Origin: Austropuccinia psidii
Lineage: Eukaryota > Basidiomycota > Pucciniomycetes > Pucciniales > Sphaerophragmiaceae
Direction: 5' to 3'
NCBI GenBank assembly: GCA_023105745.1
Contig: JALGQZ010000013.1
Span: 20,125,105-20,189,104, forward strand
DNA length: 64,000 nucleotides
Below the pieces are notes generated by a model. The model was given only the letters and a program-made list of their open reading frames with translations, was not told the DNA's origin and did no database searches. Of this stretch, positions 32,798-45,547 are shown piece after piece (within the stretch, counting starts at the first letter, position 1; each line of letters starts with the position of its first letter). The position numbers were made by a program, and so were the translations under genes.

Positions 32798-34592
32798 ATA
32801 ATTGAGAACTCTTAGAGCTCATACTTCTATTTGTAAATTCCAAATGTTGCAACTTCAAAACATACTTTTTTTTGAAATTAATTTAAATTTTCCATTTTTT
32901 TTCAAAATGTCATGCAGATATTTGAGTGCAAAAAAATTAAATGTTTCTTGTAAAATTAGAAGGGATTTCACAAGCATTTCTTTTTGAACATCAATAAATG
33001 GAGTTTTGAGGATGGGCCAAAGTTGAAATTCAAATTGAATTAATTTTTTACATTATAATTTTTGAATTTATTGAGAATTTGAAAGTTAAAACCCAAAATG
33101 AATTATAAAGAAAGAAAAGAAGCTTTTTGACAACATTTAATCTGCACTTATTTGGCCAATAATTCAAAAAATAGCCCAATTTGGTCATTTTTTCTTTATT
33201 TTGCTTACCAGTTATGCCCTGGTGGAGATAATCCCCAAAATGGCTTTCTAATACTCTTTAAATCCTTGGTGAGTGGGTATTTGGCCACACGCTGGCCTAG
33301 TTTTGCAAAAACAAATCAAATAACCTTCAGAAATGAACTTTAAACTTGAGGGTGTTTGGGAATTGGTAGGAAAGGTGTTCTGAAGCTGTTTTTACCCAAA
33401 GATTTTGTATTTCAGACTTAAACTGTGGATTTCCCCCCAACCAAAGATATTGTAAAGCTTTCATTTTTGACTTAATTATAATTAAGTTTTTATATGTTAT
33501 TTTCAAGATAATTTCCAAATTAAATATGTGGGTATTCCAAGTCATCACTGGGATATCTAATCCAATTTAGAATATTAAGTATAAAATTAAACATAGTATC
33601 TTCAATTTGCCTCAGTAAAAATTAAGAAATTTCATCCAAAAAGTGCCAAATTGGCAAACACAATTTTGAAAAAAATGAGGAAGTCTATTGGAATATATAT
33701 ATATATGCATTAAAGAAATGGTGTGGAGGTAGCCTGGAACTCATCTTGACATAACTTGCCCATAAGGCCAAAGTCACTTTCAATTGGTTTCAAAGCTGTC
33801 TACAAGTTGAATAATTTTCCTTACCCTCCCAAATTTGGCTTACCTGAATACTTTTGAAAAATATTTTGTGACTAGAGCCCTCATTAATATTAATATATAT
33901 ATATATATATGAATCTATATATATGTAATACAATTGATTATCACAGCCCACCTTCATCATTGTTTTTTTATGTAAAGTAAAATCTTCAAGATCTGTGTCT
34001 TGGACGCAACTATTTAATCATTCAATTTTTAGCTTTAAGGTTCAATTAAGCTGGAATGATAGCTAAATATTTTTCAAACAGACCCTTATAATTTTTACAG
34101 AAATTTTACCATTTAAAAATTTAGCTTATTCTATGCACTAATGTAAGTCATTAAAGATCCACCACTGAAACCAAAAATTGATGTCATCAAATTTACCAAT
34201 AATATCCCATTCAATTTACCAATTTTCCCCTTTCAAATGTATACTACCTGCCTTTCTACATCCAATTTCGTTCAAAATATTATCAAAACCCTAATTCATT
34301 TGAATATTCAACTGATTCAATATTGGGAAAGTGAGTATTCAAATATTACAGAGAGGGAAGAAAAATCATCCCCATTCATAATTTATGAAATATGATTAAT
34401 CTGTTGAAAAAGATTCATCATTAACAAATTATTATCTTCTTTGCAAGTAACCTGTATTAATAAAGCTAATATAATAATCAAGCTTATTTGAAAAAAGAAA
34501 TCTCTCAAATGTTTCTGGAGGACCAATTTAAGAGTGAAAGCAAGATTTAAGTTCATTTAGTATTCTCATTGTAATATTAATAACTCATTTTT

Positions 34593-35003
34593 ATGCACCT
34601 AATCTTTATTCCATTCAAAACTGAATTTTTAGCTCCAGAAACATCTACCAGCCCCACAGAAGTTCCTCTTCCTCCAGCAAATCCAAACTCATACCATGAA
34701 GCTGCCCTTATGATTCTTGGTCAATATCACAAGAAAAATAAAAAAAAGAAAAATTCACAAGTATCATATGGTCTATCAAGACATGCTAGAAACTAGAGTA
34801 ACCCATGTGCAAATACAGGATTGGCCCGATCAAATTTGGATTGGGTTGGGGCTATGTTGGGAACCCAACCCCCCTCCTTCTTCCTTCTAACTGCATCCAC
34901 TGAAGCAGATATTCAAATTTTTGAGAACCACTTTGCAGCTTTTACAGATAAATACACAGTCCACATGAACGGCTCTTTGGATTCAGTTGAAAGGGCATAT
35001 TGA
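34593..35003 (+). pseudogene. Unknown coding remnant, left part (split by LTR)
   Basis: A single phase is open from 34593 to 35003 apart from TAG at 34794-34796. TTTTTAG at about 34625-34631 could be a splice acceptor before a P/T-rich start (APETSTSPTEVPLPPANP). The later part reads ...STEADIQIFENHFAAFTDKY... and ends at a TGA that lies within the ATTGA target duplication. The right copy of the duplication (ATGGA) lacks that stop, and the phase continues at 36420-36565. This suggests that the insertion site lay in a longer frame. It may be the N-terminal part of the DNA transposon recognised at 39212; I cannot show that. Confidence 0.45.
34999..35003. repeat. Target duplication of 1.4-kb LTR, left copy (ATTGA)
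   Basis: Four of five bases match ATGGA at 36420-36424. Confidence 0.6.
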
Positions 35004-36419
35004 TGTCAGGCTGAGTCTATGAAGAGGTGATAATAACAGTATTTAAAACCTAAACTATGACTGTGACATGGATAATACTGATGAATTTTTTTTTTAAATT
35101 AAATAGAAGGGCTTTATCAAAAGATGTTAGTAGTGGTGAGTGCTGTTGAAAGCCCCAGGTGCTGCTTGATCAATTGGCTTATGATAATACAGTCTACATT
35201 AATTAAAATTATAATTGTAACTGATTATTTCAAAGAGTATAGCTTGTTTTGAAAGTTGTACTGTGTAGGAATTCAAGAGAAGGATGGGGATTCCTATTTT
35301 GGGCACAGAAAGGTCCCTTTTTATCCTGAAATTGGGTGAAAAGGTCCTCTAAACAATTTCACATGGATGAAGTGAAGTTCTTTCACTTCAGAGTACTGGA
35401 TTGTTGTTTCCACAATGGCTGTATACTCTTTATTGGGCTCAGATGTGGTTTTGATACCACATCTGAGCAGTTTTCACCAATAAAAGGTAAGAATTCTCAT
35501 CTGGGGACCACACAGCCCTCTTCTGAATTTTATGATGCCTAGAAGACTGTACAGAACCTGTATGGGACCCCTTTATTTAATCAACTATGAGGTATTGAAG
35601 TATCCAACTGCTTCTTTGTCTTTCTGACACCTCATGATTGTGGCTATGGGATATTATCCCACTGAAAGGGCATATTGACCTAATTGTGGGATTTTAACCT
35701 TAAATCTGCTAGAACTTTGTTGGTTTTTGAGATTTCGAGCTCAATTTTGCTTCATTGTGTAGCCCTGGATAATATCTACACAATGGTTCCTCATTTGTTA
35801 TGGGTAACATCAAATATGGCAAGGTTATTCCATGTAAAGGTTTATGTTATTCAGATGTATGAGTCTCTCAATATCTGTATGGAGATTGTTTGCTCCATAA
35901 ATTTTGTTCCAGGTGAGATATGTAGAAATTGATGGGACCATCAGATAGCCCTTATTGTGCTTTTTTAAAAATGGCCCAGCTTTAAGTATCTCACACTCAA
36001 ACTTTAGAAGTTAAATGAGAGGTGAATATTTTATCCCCCCTTATTTGGCCTTACTTTTTTCATAACATCAATAGTTTTTGTGTTATCTCAATCTAGCTAG
36101 TACCATTGCATAGCCCTGACTTGGCAATTAAGTTTGAATACCCATTTTCTGGAGTTAAGCCTCTTCCTTTGTATTTCAGATTAGAGGTGAAAATTAAGGT
36201 TTATTCTCAGCAAAAACTTTGAGAAGAAATAATTGTGTTATTCTTTGTCCCATGAGGATGGGACTTGTATCTTTGGAAAGAGATTAGTTTCCTCTTTCCT
36301 TTGACACCTTTTGAGCTGGTTTGGCTTAACTCTATGTTTTTGTGATATCTTGGCTTTACCATTGGCTTATGGTATTTGGCTGTCATGCTTGTTCTCTGGT
36401 TTTGAGTCACAGGCTTACA
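35004..36419 (-). mobile_element. Solo LTR of 1.4-kb family, copy 1
   Basis: The 1416-bp sequence has inverted ends TGTCAGGC...GCTTACA (plus strand), that is TGTAAGCCTGTGACTC...GCCTGACA on the minus strand. It is the reverse complement of 45548-46965 across its whole length with moderate divergence, and of the visible part of 63293-64000. TG...CA ends, a near-matching 5-bp duplication and three copies make an LTR the best reading. No internal region is in the window, so the family of the parent element is unknown. Short frames inside it are not conserved as proteins. Confidence 0.75.
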
Positions 36420-37418
36420 ATGGAAATATTATTGAAAATGAAAAGAAGTTTATTCAAAAATTCTCATTGAATAAAATGGACATAATACTTCCTCCTAGTC
36501 AATACTCAGTTGGAAGCTCTTCAGAACAAGCCATCAATGCACACAGTCAAGATTGGCCTTCCTAAGGGCATTCTCTTTTCAAAAAGTGTGGATTCCCCTG
36601 ATTTACATTTTCTTGAAACATTTCCCCCTCATCAACCTGGAATAAAACCACCACAGCCTTTCTCCTCCATTATTGGGAGTTAAGATATTGGCATGGTGGT
36701 ACAATATTCTACCAAATTGAATAGATGCTGAGGAACCAGGCAATGAAAATTGCAATTGTTAATAGATGTCTCCTTAGAAGGAAATCCATATGGAAGAAGC
36801 AAAACCCGCCTGCATTAATTGAATCCACCACAAGTACACAAGCTGGTAGCTTGAGGAATTCCAAGGAAAGGGTACTAAATTTTTTTTTATCAGATTCCAT
36901 CAAGTTTAATATAAACTTAAATCAACTTAATATATCTAAAATCATAGAATAACAAATGCAGATTCTCCAAGAAGTGGCATCAGAATTAATCCTCAATAAT
37001 CATCCAAGAGCTTCCGCAAGTTTTTGGGTAGATAAAATGATGTCTTATGTAGAGCCAGAATGTCCTGGACAGCCAATTTTGTCAATTTTTTGGAGATTCA
37101 ATCAAATAGGTGACCTTTTAAAACTTCTGGATGAGGGCTAAAAACAGCTTTCCAATAATCAAAAGCCAAAAGGGACCCCAATAACACAATACAAAAGCTT
37201 ACACCAGACCCTCATATCTCCAAAGATAAAGGATTTGAAAATACACCCAATAAGCTTTCATCCAATTGCTTAGCACCAGAAGGTTTGGCATCAGTAATAG
37301 AGGTGGAAAGAAGGGGAATAAGGCTTCAAGAACCTGTTGACCTCTCCCTTGCCCTTCATAAAATTAGAGTTAAGAGTAGAAGTCAAACTGTTACCTATTC
37401 CTCATATATTCAAACATA
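36420..37418 (+). pseudogene. Unknown coding remnant, right part
   Basis: The frame 36420-36565 is the continuation of the frame ending at 35003 (YGNIIENEKKFIQKFSLNK ... HSQDWPS). Further plus-strand frames follow: 36725-37141 in one phase with one stop at 36950, and 37171-37418 open for about 82 codons (GLASVIEVERRGIRLQEPVD). These look more protein-like than the surrounding DNA, but match nothing I know. They may be the N-terminal half of the Plavaka-type transposon whose transposase core starts at 39212. Confidence 0.35.
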
Positions 37419-39211
37419 AACAACTCCTAATTTCTACTCTTTAAAATCTTTCTCAACATAGAAAATAAACTGTTTTTTGTAATTTCTTCCTTGCAAAAAC
37501 AATATTTTTTGTCCAAAAATGTTTACACTGTTTTTTTCCACATATCAGATCCAAGATACAAAATATAGATTTAAGTTGTATATCGCTGTAAAAATTATAT
37601 TTCAATTGAATTTTCCACTCACCCCAGCTAAAAATATTTCCACTTTAATCCCAAATACATGTGCCAGACAATTGAAAGGGTGCGAGGTTTATCTAAATTT
37701 TTGAGTAAAATTATTCAAAGAAAATAGTTAGCAGTTTTTTGATTGGATATAACTATACATCAGTATTTTATATGAATCAATCCTATCAATTAGCTGGAAT
37801 GAGAAAATAAAGAGCCAAAGTCCTTGTCAAAAGTAAAGAATAATCTTTGAGGAGACATCTACTATACAAGTTTCACCAATCTTAACAAATTGATGACAGA
37901 TGTCAAACATTACTTTGAAACTCTAGATTACATATCAATGGGAACTTTCTAAACTGATTTCCCCTTTGATAAAATATGTCACAAAAATATTTGAATACTT
38001 TTACATTTAATTCTACTAATTGGCTTGAACCAAATATCACAGATAAGGGTTTTAATAAAAATTTTATCCCTTTCAAAAACTCCCAAGTTTCAACTTTCAA
38101 TGGCATATATATCCTTTCTTTTTATCATGACAAAAATCAAATAATAATACCCAATGCCATATATAGTTGAAAGAAGAGTTGGAAAAATTGATATTTTCAA
38201 ACACCCTACCTGTATCCTGAAGTTTTACCAAATTGGGGTAATACCTACCAAGGAGTTGGAAGATCCAAAAGGGCTCATTCAAATCATCAATAGTCCCTAC
38301 CTGCAAGCCTTCAGGTGATTGTAGATCATAGAAAAATCCAATAAGAAATTCATCATTATTTAAAAGATTACCCTGTTCAAATATTTTATATTTTAGAATG
38401 AGAAAGTTTATCAACTACCCCAGAGGAATGGACTTCTGTATCAGGAAAGCAACTCAAATCATCCTGTTGGTTATTCTCCTTTGATCCTATTCATCCCAGG
38501 CGATTATTCAAATTATATTAAGATAAATGTTTTTTTATTCATTTCTCAATTTTACACAGAGATCCAGCATGCTCTCCTTAGCTCAGAAACACATACACCT
38601 TTCTATCAATGCATTGAAAGTCCTCAACCTACCACAAAATATTGAGAACATTTATTATTCAAATAGAATTTCACTCCCCTCCTTCCTGTATCAGCATCCA
38701 AAAGTACTTGTTTCTCTACTATTCAATCTTTACATGACAACATTCACAAAAACATTGGTGAGCATAACTGTGAAAAAAGTATCCAATTGGAACAAAAGAA
38801 GATTGAAACAAGTGCCAAAATGCAACAAACACCAGATTTCAGCCTTAAAATTACCAAAAGTCTGAAAGCCACCAAAAAGATATTGCACCTCTTGAGTTCC
38901 TTTAAGACACACATATTTTGCCAGACATGTTTCTTCCTGAATTCAGATTTAGAGAAAAAGCATGTTTTTGGAACCAAATTTCATAAATATTTGAAATTAC
39001 CTCAATGTATACACCCTTTTTATGGAAGATACAGACACCAACAAAACTGCAACACCTTTTTATATCATCAAAATATAAACAACCAAGAACTATAAATCAC
39101 AAAACAATTCCACTTCTAATCTTTCAAAAAATGGATCCCAAACAGGGTTATGATTACTACCTTTGAAAATGCACTGGACTAACCCCAGAGTCAATTTACA
39201 GAAATGAATAA
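37419..39211 (+). other. AT-rich stretch with short unassigned frames
   Basis: Plus-strand frames at 38527-38865 and 38787-39095 are open but not recognised and overlap in different phases. By position this should be the part of the DNA transposon before its transposase core. Confidence 0.3.
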
Positions 39212-39960
39212 TTCTTTTCTGAAACATCAGATGGCCATGTTTGGAAGACATTTGTAGATAATAAAAATTTGAAGTTCACTGATAAACTTGCAAACTTGGT
39301 TTTTGGCTTGTATATTTACAGGACCAACCCACATGGATCTAAGATTGGCTCAAAGAGTATTTCAATAGGTGTCATTCTTTTGCCTTGCTTCAAAATTCCT
39401 CCGGAAAAACAATATGGGTATCAAAACCTATTTGTCTATGAGTGCACCCCCACCCCCAAAGAGCACACTCTGATCAAATGAAAAGCTTATTGAGTCCTTT
39501 TTTTCTCACATCCAGGAGCTGTGGATACATGTCCAATTTAATCCAAAAGCCATATTCAACAATGAAAATCTCATTAAAGCTTCCACGCTCTTTTTAATTG
39601 GGAATATTTCAGCCCTCCAAATAATTGGAGGTTTAACATCTCACTCAGCAAATCTCTTTTGTGCACGTTGTAATTTACCCATTAAATAAAACCAAAAATA
39701 TTTACAAACCCTCTTGGCCCCCAAAGAATCAACATTTGCAGAAATGAGGAATTACTCAATTAATTCAAGCAACCCCAACTAACCAAAAAAAGAAAATTTT
39801 AGCAGAAAATGGATCTCATTACACTATTTTGCGAGACCTTCCTTACTAGAACTATTCCCAAATGATGAATATTGATGTTATGCATACTTTTTATTGGGTC
39901 TTCTGAGGGATTATAGCCTAAAATATGTGAAAATTTGAAATTCTGGAGCAACCTTATCAT
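39212..39960 (+). pseudogene. Tnp2/Plavaka-type transposase core, left part
   Basis: The frame 39212-39481 contains HVWKTFVDNKNLKF, LVFGLYIYRTNPHGSK, SISIGVILLPCFKIPPE and VYECTPTPKEHTL. This follows the pattern of fungal Tnp2 (Plavaka, CMC/EnSpm superfamily) transposases: GLYVDWFNPYGNK, ...GVI...CLNLPP...RY...., then ...PGPKEPSL. Further on, in other phases, come GGLTSHSANLFCARCNLPIK (39630-39690) and ENGSHYTILRDLPY, stop, then MMNIDVMHTFYW (39804-39900), equal to the family's ASHSA-FC--C and LP-xD-xxVIDPMHN blocks. The first aspartate (DWFNP) is replaced by R, and stops and shifts abound, so it is dead. It would have been a cut-and-paste DDE enzyme. Confidence 0.75.
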
Positions 39961-40179
39961 TAAAGCAAAGAACCACAAAAATAAACATCAATAATTCATA
40001 ATTTGGAACTTCAGCATCTCATCAAAACTGAAAAGGGATGAGACTAATACAATTGAAAACCATGGTACTTTCAAAAAATATAAGTTAACACTCAGTGTAC
40101 CCTCATAGAATTCAGAGTTTAGATAATTTTACAGCGCCAATGAAAGAATTCAATAATGGAAAGACAGTCAACTTCAGCC
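39961..40179 (+). pseudogene. Transposase debris up to LTR insertion
   Basis: Decayed continuation of the transposase up to the solo LTR at 40185. No motif is clear. Confidence 0.35.
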
Positions 40180-40184
40180 ATCAG
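40180..40184. repeat. Possible target duplication of solo LTR, left copy (ATCAG)
   Basis: ATCAG against ATTGG at 42011-42015 is three of five. The two differences are transitions. Weak by itself. Confidence 0.35.
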
Positions 40185-42010
40185 TGTGAGCCTTAGAGGT
40201 AATTTCATATACCCAAAAGACCACAAATACAAAATTAACATATAAATATAAATAAAATAAATTTATTTATATTATAAAAATGAAAATTGAAATATAAATA
40301 CCAATTTATATTTAAAAATTAAAATGTAATTATAATTTAAAAATAAAATTACAATAAAATTTCAAATTATGAAATTATATTCTTACTTGTAAAAATTAAG
40401 TAAAAATGAATTTTCATAAAAATTGTGAAATTAAAAGAAATTGGGAAAAAGTTAAATAAAAATTATTATAGCTTTTCATCCAATAAATAAACATATAAAA
40501 ATTATTTCACCGTTGGATTCCTCAGGAAAAATCAGGCGGGGTCACCTCTGAGTGAAAAGTTTGTAACTCAACGCTAAATAAGCTCAAATTAAGTTTTTAG
40601 TATTTTCTGTATGAAAATTGAAAATACTCAAACCTTTAATCTAATTCACATCACATTTAGTGTTAATAACCAAAATTTTTGTTAAAATTGAGGTGTTGTG
40701 TATATTTTAAAAGGTATGAGGAATTAAAGTATTTTCAATTGAATTCAATTGAAATGTCAAAATGCGCGCGTGTATTACATAAGTGAGCTTTGATTTACAT
40801 ATGAGGTATCAATTATTACTGTATTAAACTGTACAACTCAATTGAATTACATATGTAAATGATAAGTATGATAAATGATGAGAAATTAAAGGAAAAATAA
40901 ATTGGAAAAATTAAATTTTGGGGGGGAAAAGGAACTGCAGCTCTAAGGGGGAGCTAGACCCCCAAAGTCCTTGCTGACAGGCGTGGGATGTCAAAATTCA
41001 CGCAAAAGTTCATCACTTTTGGCCTGGAATTGAGTTACAGGGTCTGTGGACTCAATTGATGATGAGGTTTTGATACCAACTGGGGTAGTTTTAGCTGTTT
41101 CCAAGAGGGTAAGACCACCCTTAAGATCAAACAATCATAGTAAAAACACATTTAACTGGTTTCTACGTCTCTTACGCACATTCTGATGTGTTTTGAAGGC
41201 TCTAGACAAGGTATTGATATATTAATGACTGATTTAAAGGTCTAAATTGGCTAAAAATGGCTTCAACCAGCCCTTTTTTGGTCTAAACCAGGGTTCAATG
41301 ATGCCATAATTGGCTTTTCTGTTGTCAGACTATTTTTCACGACTGACAAGAGTAAATTTGGCTTTTGGAGTAATAAAATTGATGGCTTTAAAAGAATGTC
41401 TTCTTTGCCCCACTTTTCTCTTCATGTTAGAATCTTTTCCTCTTATAATTAGTTTAAACATTGTCAAACCAATCAATAAAAGATTCCAACCACCTTTCTT
41501 AAATAATTTTAAACCTTTCAACCACGTGAAAAAAAATTATAATCATTGTTTGTAACTCTTATAATCATTTTTACCCCTGAACCACCCCAAAAGTGAATTA
41601 AAGCATCTTTCATCACTGTTAACATTGTCACTTTGTTTCCAAATTCACTCTGGTCACTTTTTGGCATTTTTTATCTTTAATATTCTTTTTGAAGACTCTG
41701 TTCATTAATTAATTTCTTGCAGTTCATTGCTCAATTAATTCCAATTGAAATTGCTCTTGAAGAAATTTCTTTTGTAGCCTTAAAATTTCTCTTGTAGAGT
41801 ATTTTTTGGATAATTCTTTATTGTTGGTAAAACAATAAATCTTTATAATATTATTGTTTTATACTAATAAAGCTATAAGCAATAAAATCGGTGTGTTTTC
41901 TCTTAAAAATAATACTTCTTACTACTTTTAAATGATTTTTACCTCATACAAAGTGTGAGGACAGGAAAAGTACTTGATTTTTAATCAAAGTTTCATATCC
42001 ACACCTTACA
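40185..42010 (+). mobile_element. Solo LTR, element D family, plus orientation
   Basis: The 1826-bp LTR starts TGTGAGCCTTAGAGG and ends CACACCTTACA. It is collinear with the inverted D LTRs, including the GAATTCAATTGAAATGTC region and the run of G at 40920. It is followed by no PBS (42011 reads ATTGGGTTCATC, unlike TTTGGGGTCCC), so it is a solo LTR. It splits a Tnp2-type transposase. Confidence 0.92.
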
Positions 42011-42015
42011 ATTGG

Positions 42016-42900
42016 GTTCATCACCAAAATGTCAAGTGGTACACAATCCAAGCTCCAAGGATTATTCAAGAAACCCCAAAGGCCCAAACCTTCTGTCAAG
42101 CCCTCCTCCTCCATCAATCTCTCAACTAAGAAAGTCATTAAAAGGTTCTCCTCAGGAAATACTGGAGAAATCATCCAGTAAATGAAAGGGAAAGGAAGTT
42201 TATACAAGTTTCACTTGATTGTTATCCCAAGATATTTTGAAATGCTCACCTGTTACATTTTGAAAGGAGTCAGTTTGAATGGATAATCCTACTGTAATAA
42301 CATTTTTTGGACAGGCATGCTCATCTCTCTACCATCAAAAATACATATCTGCTTTCTAACCACCATTGGGTTAATCCAAGACAAAACTGAATATAACCAC
42401 CAAGAAGCTTGAATTTCTATATGAAGGTAACAAGAATATTATCCTTCCAGCATGGATATCCCATATACCCAGAAATATGGGAATTCCCTCAGGTGGAATC
42501 CCAAAGGCTTCTGATTGGCTCATATTATATACAGTACATATAGTCTTATTACTCATCCCAAAATGGAATCATGAAAAGGATCAAAATCCCTCCAAAGAAA
42601 TACATCTTTCAACCACTTCCACTTTGGTCCTTTGGTTAACATTGCAATGTCCCACTCAATTACAAAGTCTCAAACAGCTTTATTTGACAGTTTATTAGTT
42701 CACTATTGGCAGAGCTTATTGGAAAATTAGGACAAAAATATAAAGCCAAAACACACTATTCACATTTCTCATCATTCATCTAATGTTATTTCTAGCTATT
42801 GACCACCCTCAGTTTATTCATGCTTGGCAGGAGAGAGAATAAATCACCTGGTGACCCTGGAAAATAAAAATGAAAACACAGGTGAGAGTTTTTTTGTTTT
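42016..42900 (+). pseudogene. Tnp2/Plavaka-type transposase, right part
   Basis: In the phase around 42417-42560, LYEGNKNIILPAWI, then PRNMGIPSGGIPKASDWL and TVHIVLLLIPKW follow the Plavaka pattern ...LP-W...P..G-P-GG-LKA-EW--L..V.LP..L...W. A later block (42790-42830, IDHPQFIHAWQERE) may equal the family's GGERxN region. Stops occur throughout. With 39212-39960 it forms one gene split by the solo LTR. Confidence 0.65.
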
Positions 42901-45542
42901 GATTTAACGTATCATTGATACATATTAACCTTGATGAAAAATTCCAGCACACCTTGAGATGACAATCTTCCAAAAATTGCTTCAAACTAATCTTAAGAGA
43001 GGTTGTGGATGGAATAGGGGAAAATCAACCCAAATTCAAAGACTTCAAATCATCATCAGAATTTTCAGATTTTATCTTGATACTGTATGGATAAAATACA
43101 AAAGTATAGCCAAAATCAGATTCAATTCAATCAAAAATGATCAATATTTTGAAAAGCTTCCTTGAAAAGTCTTCAGGAAATTCTTTCCCTGAATTTGGTT
43201 CTTGTGACAGACCTTCTTTGCAGCTATAAAGTTTAAGGGGAATACCATTTCCCCAGAATAATCCCACCTTGGGAACTCTCAGATCACATTTATGCAAGAG
43301 GATGGTAGTCCCTAATTACAATTTGCAATTTTTGAGGATATAATTTGGGATGAATTTTTAAAAACATATTTCTGATTGATAAGAATACTCACTTTTCTCC
43401 CACATTTCAATAAGCCTGAAGATCCCTACAAAGAATTTCCTTAATTGAATGCAAGAGTATTTTTGACTAAATATGAAAGATTAATTTTGATAACTCAATA
43501 TATATTCAAGGGCATTTTCCAAGCTACAAGAGCTCATCAAAACATTTGGATTCAGATAATGAAGAGCTCTTTTCTGTGGCCATAAATTAAGTTGTAAGTA
43601 TCAAATTATGAGTTATACTAACAGATATTTTACTTCCAAATACAGGAAAATATTTCTTTCTAAGCTGCATTCTGTTTGACCTCCAAACTGTCAAAGAAAC
43701 TGACCCTTTATAATCATCTCAATGATGATGTCAAAATTTATTGTTGTATCAAGTTATGCTCTTGTACGTTGTAAGAGAATTGTATTTAAATGATGGATAT
43801 TTCAAGATGAAATCAAAAATATTATTCATGAAGGATATCTTACTGTTTCCAATCATTATATTTCCTGCAATTAAGATCATTTTGCATATTGAAATGGTAT
43901 ATCACATAATAATTAGTTCAACCAAAGTCATTGAAAAAACCACAACTTAATTAAGACTGAAAAATGCAATATTGGAAAGCTCATATTAGTATTCATTTCT
44001 CAATTTAAATGACATAATCTTCATTAATCCACTCTTGAATTTTTTGAATCAATATTCAGCAGATCAGTGGGACATATTTAATTCAAATATGAAAGCCTAC
44101 TTGTGATATTACAAACTCTTATGAAGAAAAAACTTGAATTGACAAGAGGAAATTATCAAAATATGAGTAGTTATATATAAATACCCATTTTGAATGAAGA
44201 ATTTATACTAACTATCTAGCTTTTTCCAGTTATTAATTTAGAATCTCAATAGAAAACAGTACAATTAAAACTTGAAGATGTTGCCTTTTGATATTAACAA
44301 AGAGTCTTTGCAATCAACAAAAATGTAAAGAAAAAAGTTTAATAAAGTCAATGAGTACAGAAATCTTTATAAGAGTAAGGATCCAACCTTTCAAATCTTA
44401 TATCAACATTTCTGAGATTCTGTAAAGTGAATTTTCATTCACATTCTTACAACCTCTCACTTCATTTAACAAGTATTAATTGCCAAAATTCGCAAATAAA
44501 CGTATTTTTTGAGGTATTATGTGGGAATTAAGATTAATAATTAAAGAATTTATATCCTGGATTGGTATTTTCTCAAAGTAATGCTTTTTTATAGCTGATT
44601 ATGATGAAGAATTAAGAGCAATAACGAAACAATTATATATTGAGTACATTTTTACCTGGCCTATGTATGGAGGAATCAAATGATAGAAATATTAAGATAT
44701 AAGGGCAAGAATATCATTGCTATATTACTAAAGGATAAGATAAATTATTATTTAATCTGATTTTGTGACCCTTCAAATACCCTGCTTTGAGATTCACAAA
44801 TAGAGATGAATATCTTCTACCCCTAGTTTGGAAAAATGAATATCAAGAATATATATATACCTTTATTAAGATTATAACTTCAAATTTATCACTACTGAAA
44901 TAATGTATCCCATTCTGTAACAGAATTTGATCATGAAAAAGAATTTCCCTATGAAGAATTAGGGACTTTTATGTCTTGAAATATTTGATTTTGTGGAACT
45001 AAAATAAAAAGTAATCTTATGAGTTAAATGTCCATTAAGAAGGAAAAAATATAAATTTTCATATTTTTGAAAAATATTCCTACATTTTGAAGAGGGGGGA
45101 GGTACAAAAACTCAAGGATTTCATGGGGAATTTGAATTTACTTCTTAAGATAGTAAAGTTTTGGAGTAATCCTATCTTATTATGAATTTGGAGGATACCG
45201 TATTTAACTAATAATGTGGTCTCATCCTAGAAATCACTCAAAAAACTGAATATAATTCTTAAGCTGGATCCTTTTACATTAACATATATTATTTTTTTGA
45301 AAAAATGAGCTTAGATATAGAAATAGCCTTCTGAGGCTAGAAGACATGGCTTCTCTTGAAAATTAGTCTTTCTGATATTTTGAACTACCAATCATGGCCA
45401 AACAATAAGCAGGGTGTTCAATTGAAATTTGGAGGCTTGCAGGTGTGGTTTCTTTTCTTCCAAATCTTCTATTTTAGGATTTCAATTTCAATTCAGGTCA
45501 AAACCTATTTCCAACTTATTTCCTGTGTCATTTTCCAAATGC
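42901..45542. other. No gene recognised
   Basis: AT-rich DNA. The part to about 44000 may hold the 3' end of the decayed transposon. Plus frames at 42959-43165 and 43741-43950 are short and unassigned. No terminal inverted repeat of the transposon could be identified. Confidence 0.4.
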
Positions 45543-45547
45543 AATAC
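45543..45547. repeat. Target duplication of 1.4-kb LTR copy 2, left (AATAC)
   Basis: Four of five bases match AACAC at 46966-46970. Confidence 0.55.

Larger units (their letters stand above)
31000..34592. other. No gene recognised; hairpins and AT microsatellites
   Basis: This is AT-rich DNA. Visible structure is limited to CACCGTTGAAACGGTG (31271-31286), two perfect hairpins (32531-32569, 32767-32797), and runs of AT at 33693-33706 (7 units) and 33893-33910 (9 units). Confidence 0.5.

Noticed and set aside
35684..35932. 82-codon plus frame as a gene
   Set aside because: It lies inside a 1.4-kb LTR; the equivalent region in the other copies is not kept open in a matching frame of the same length.
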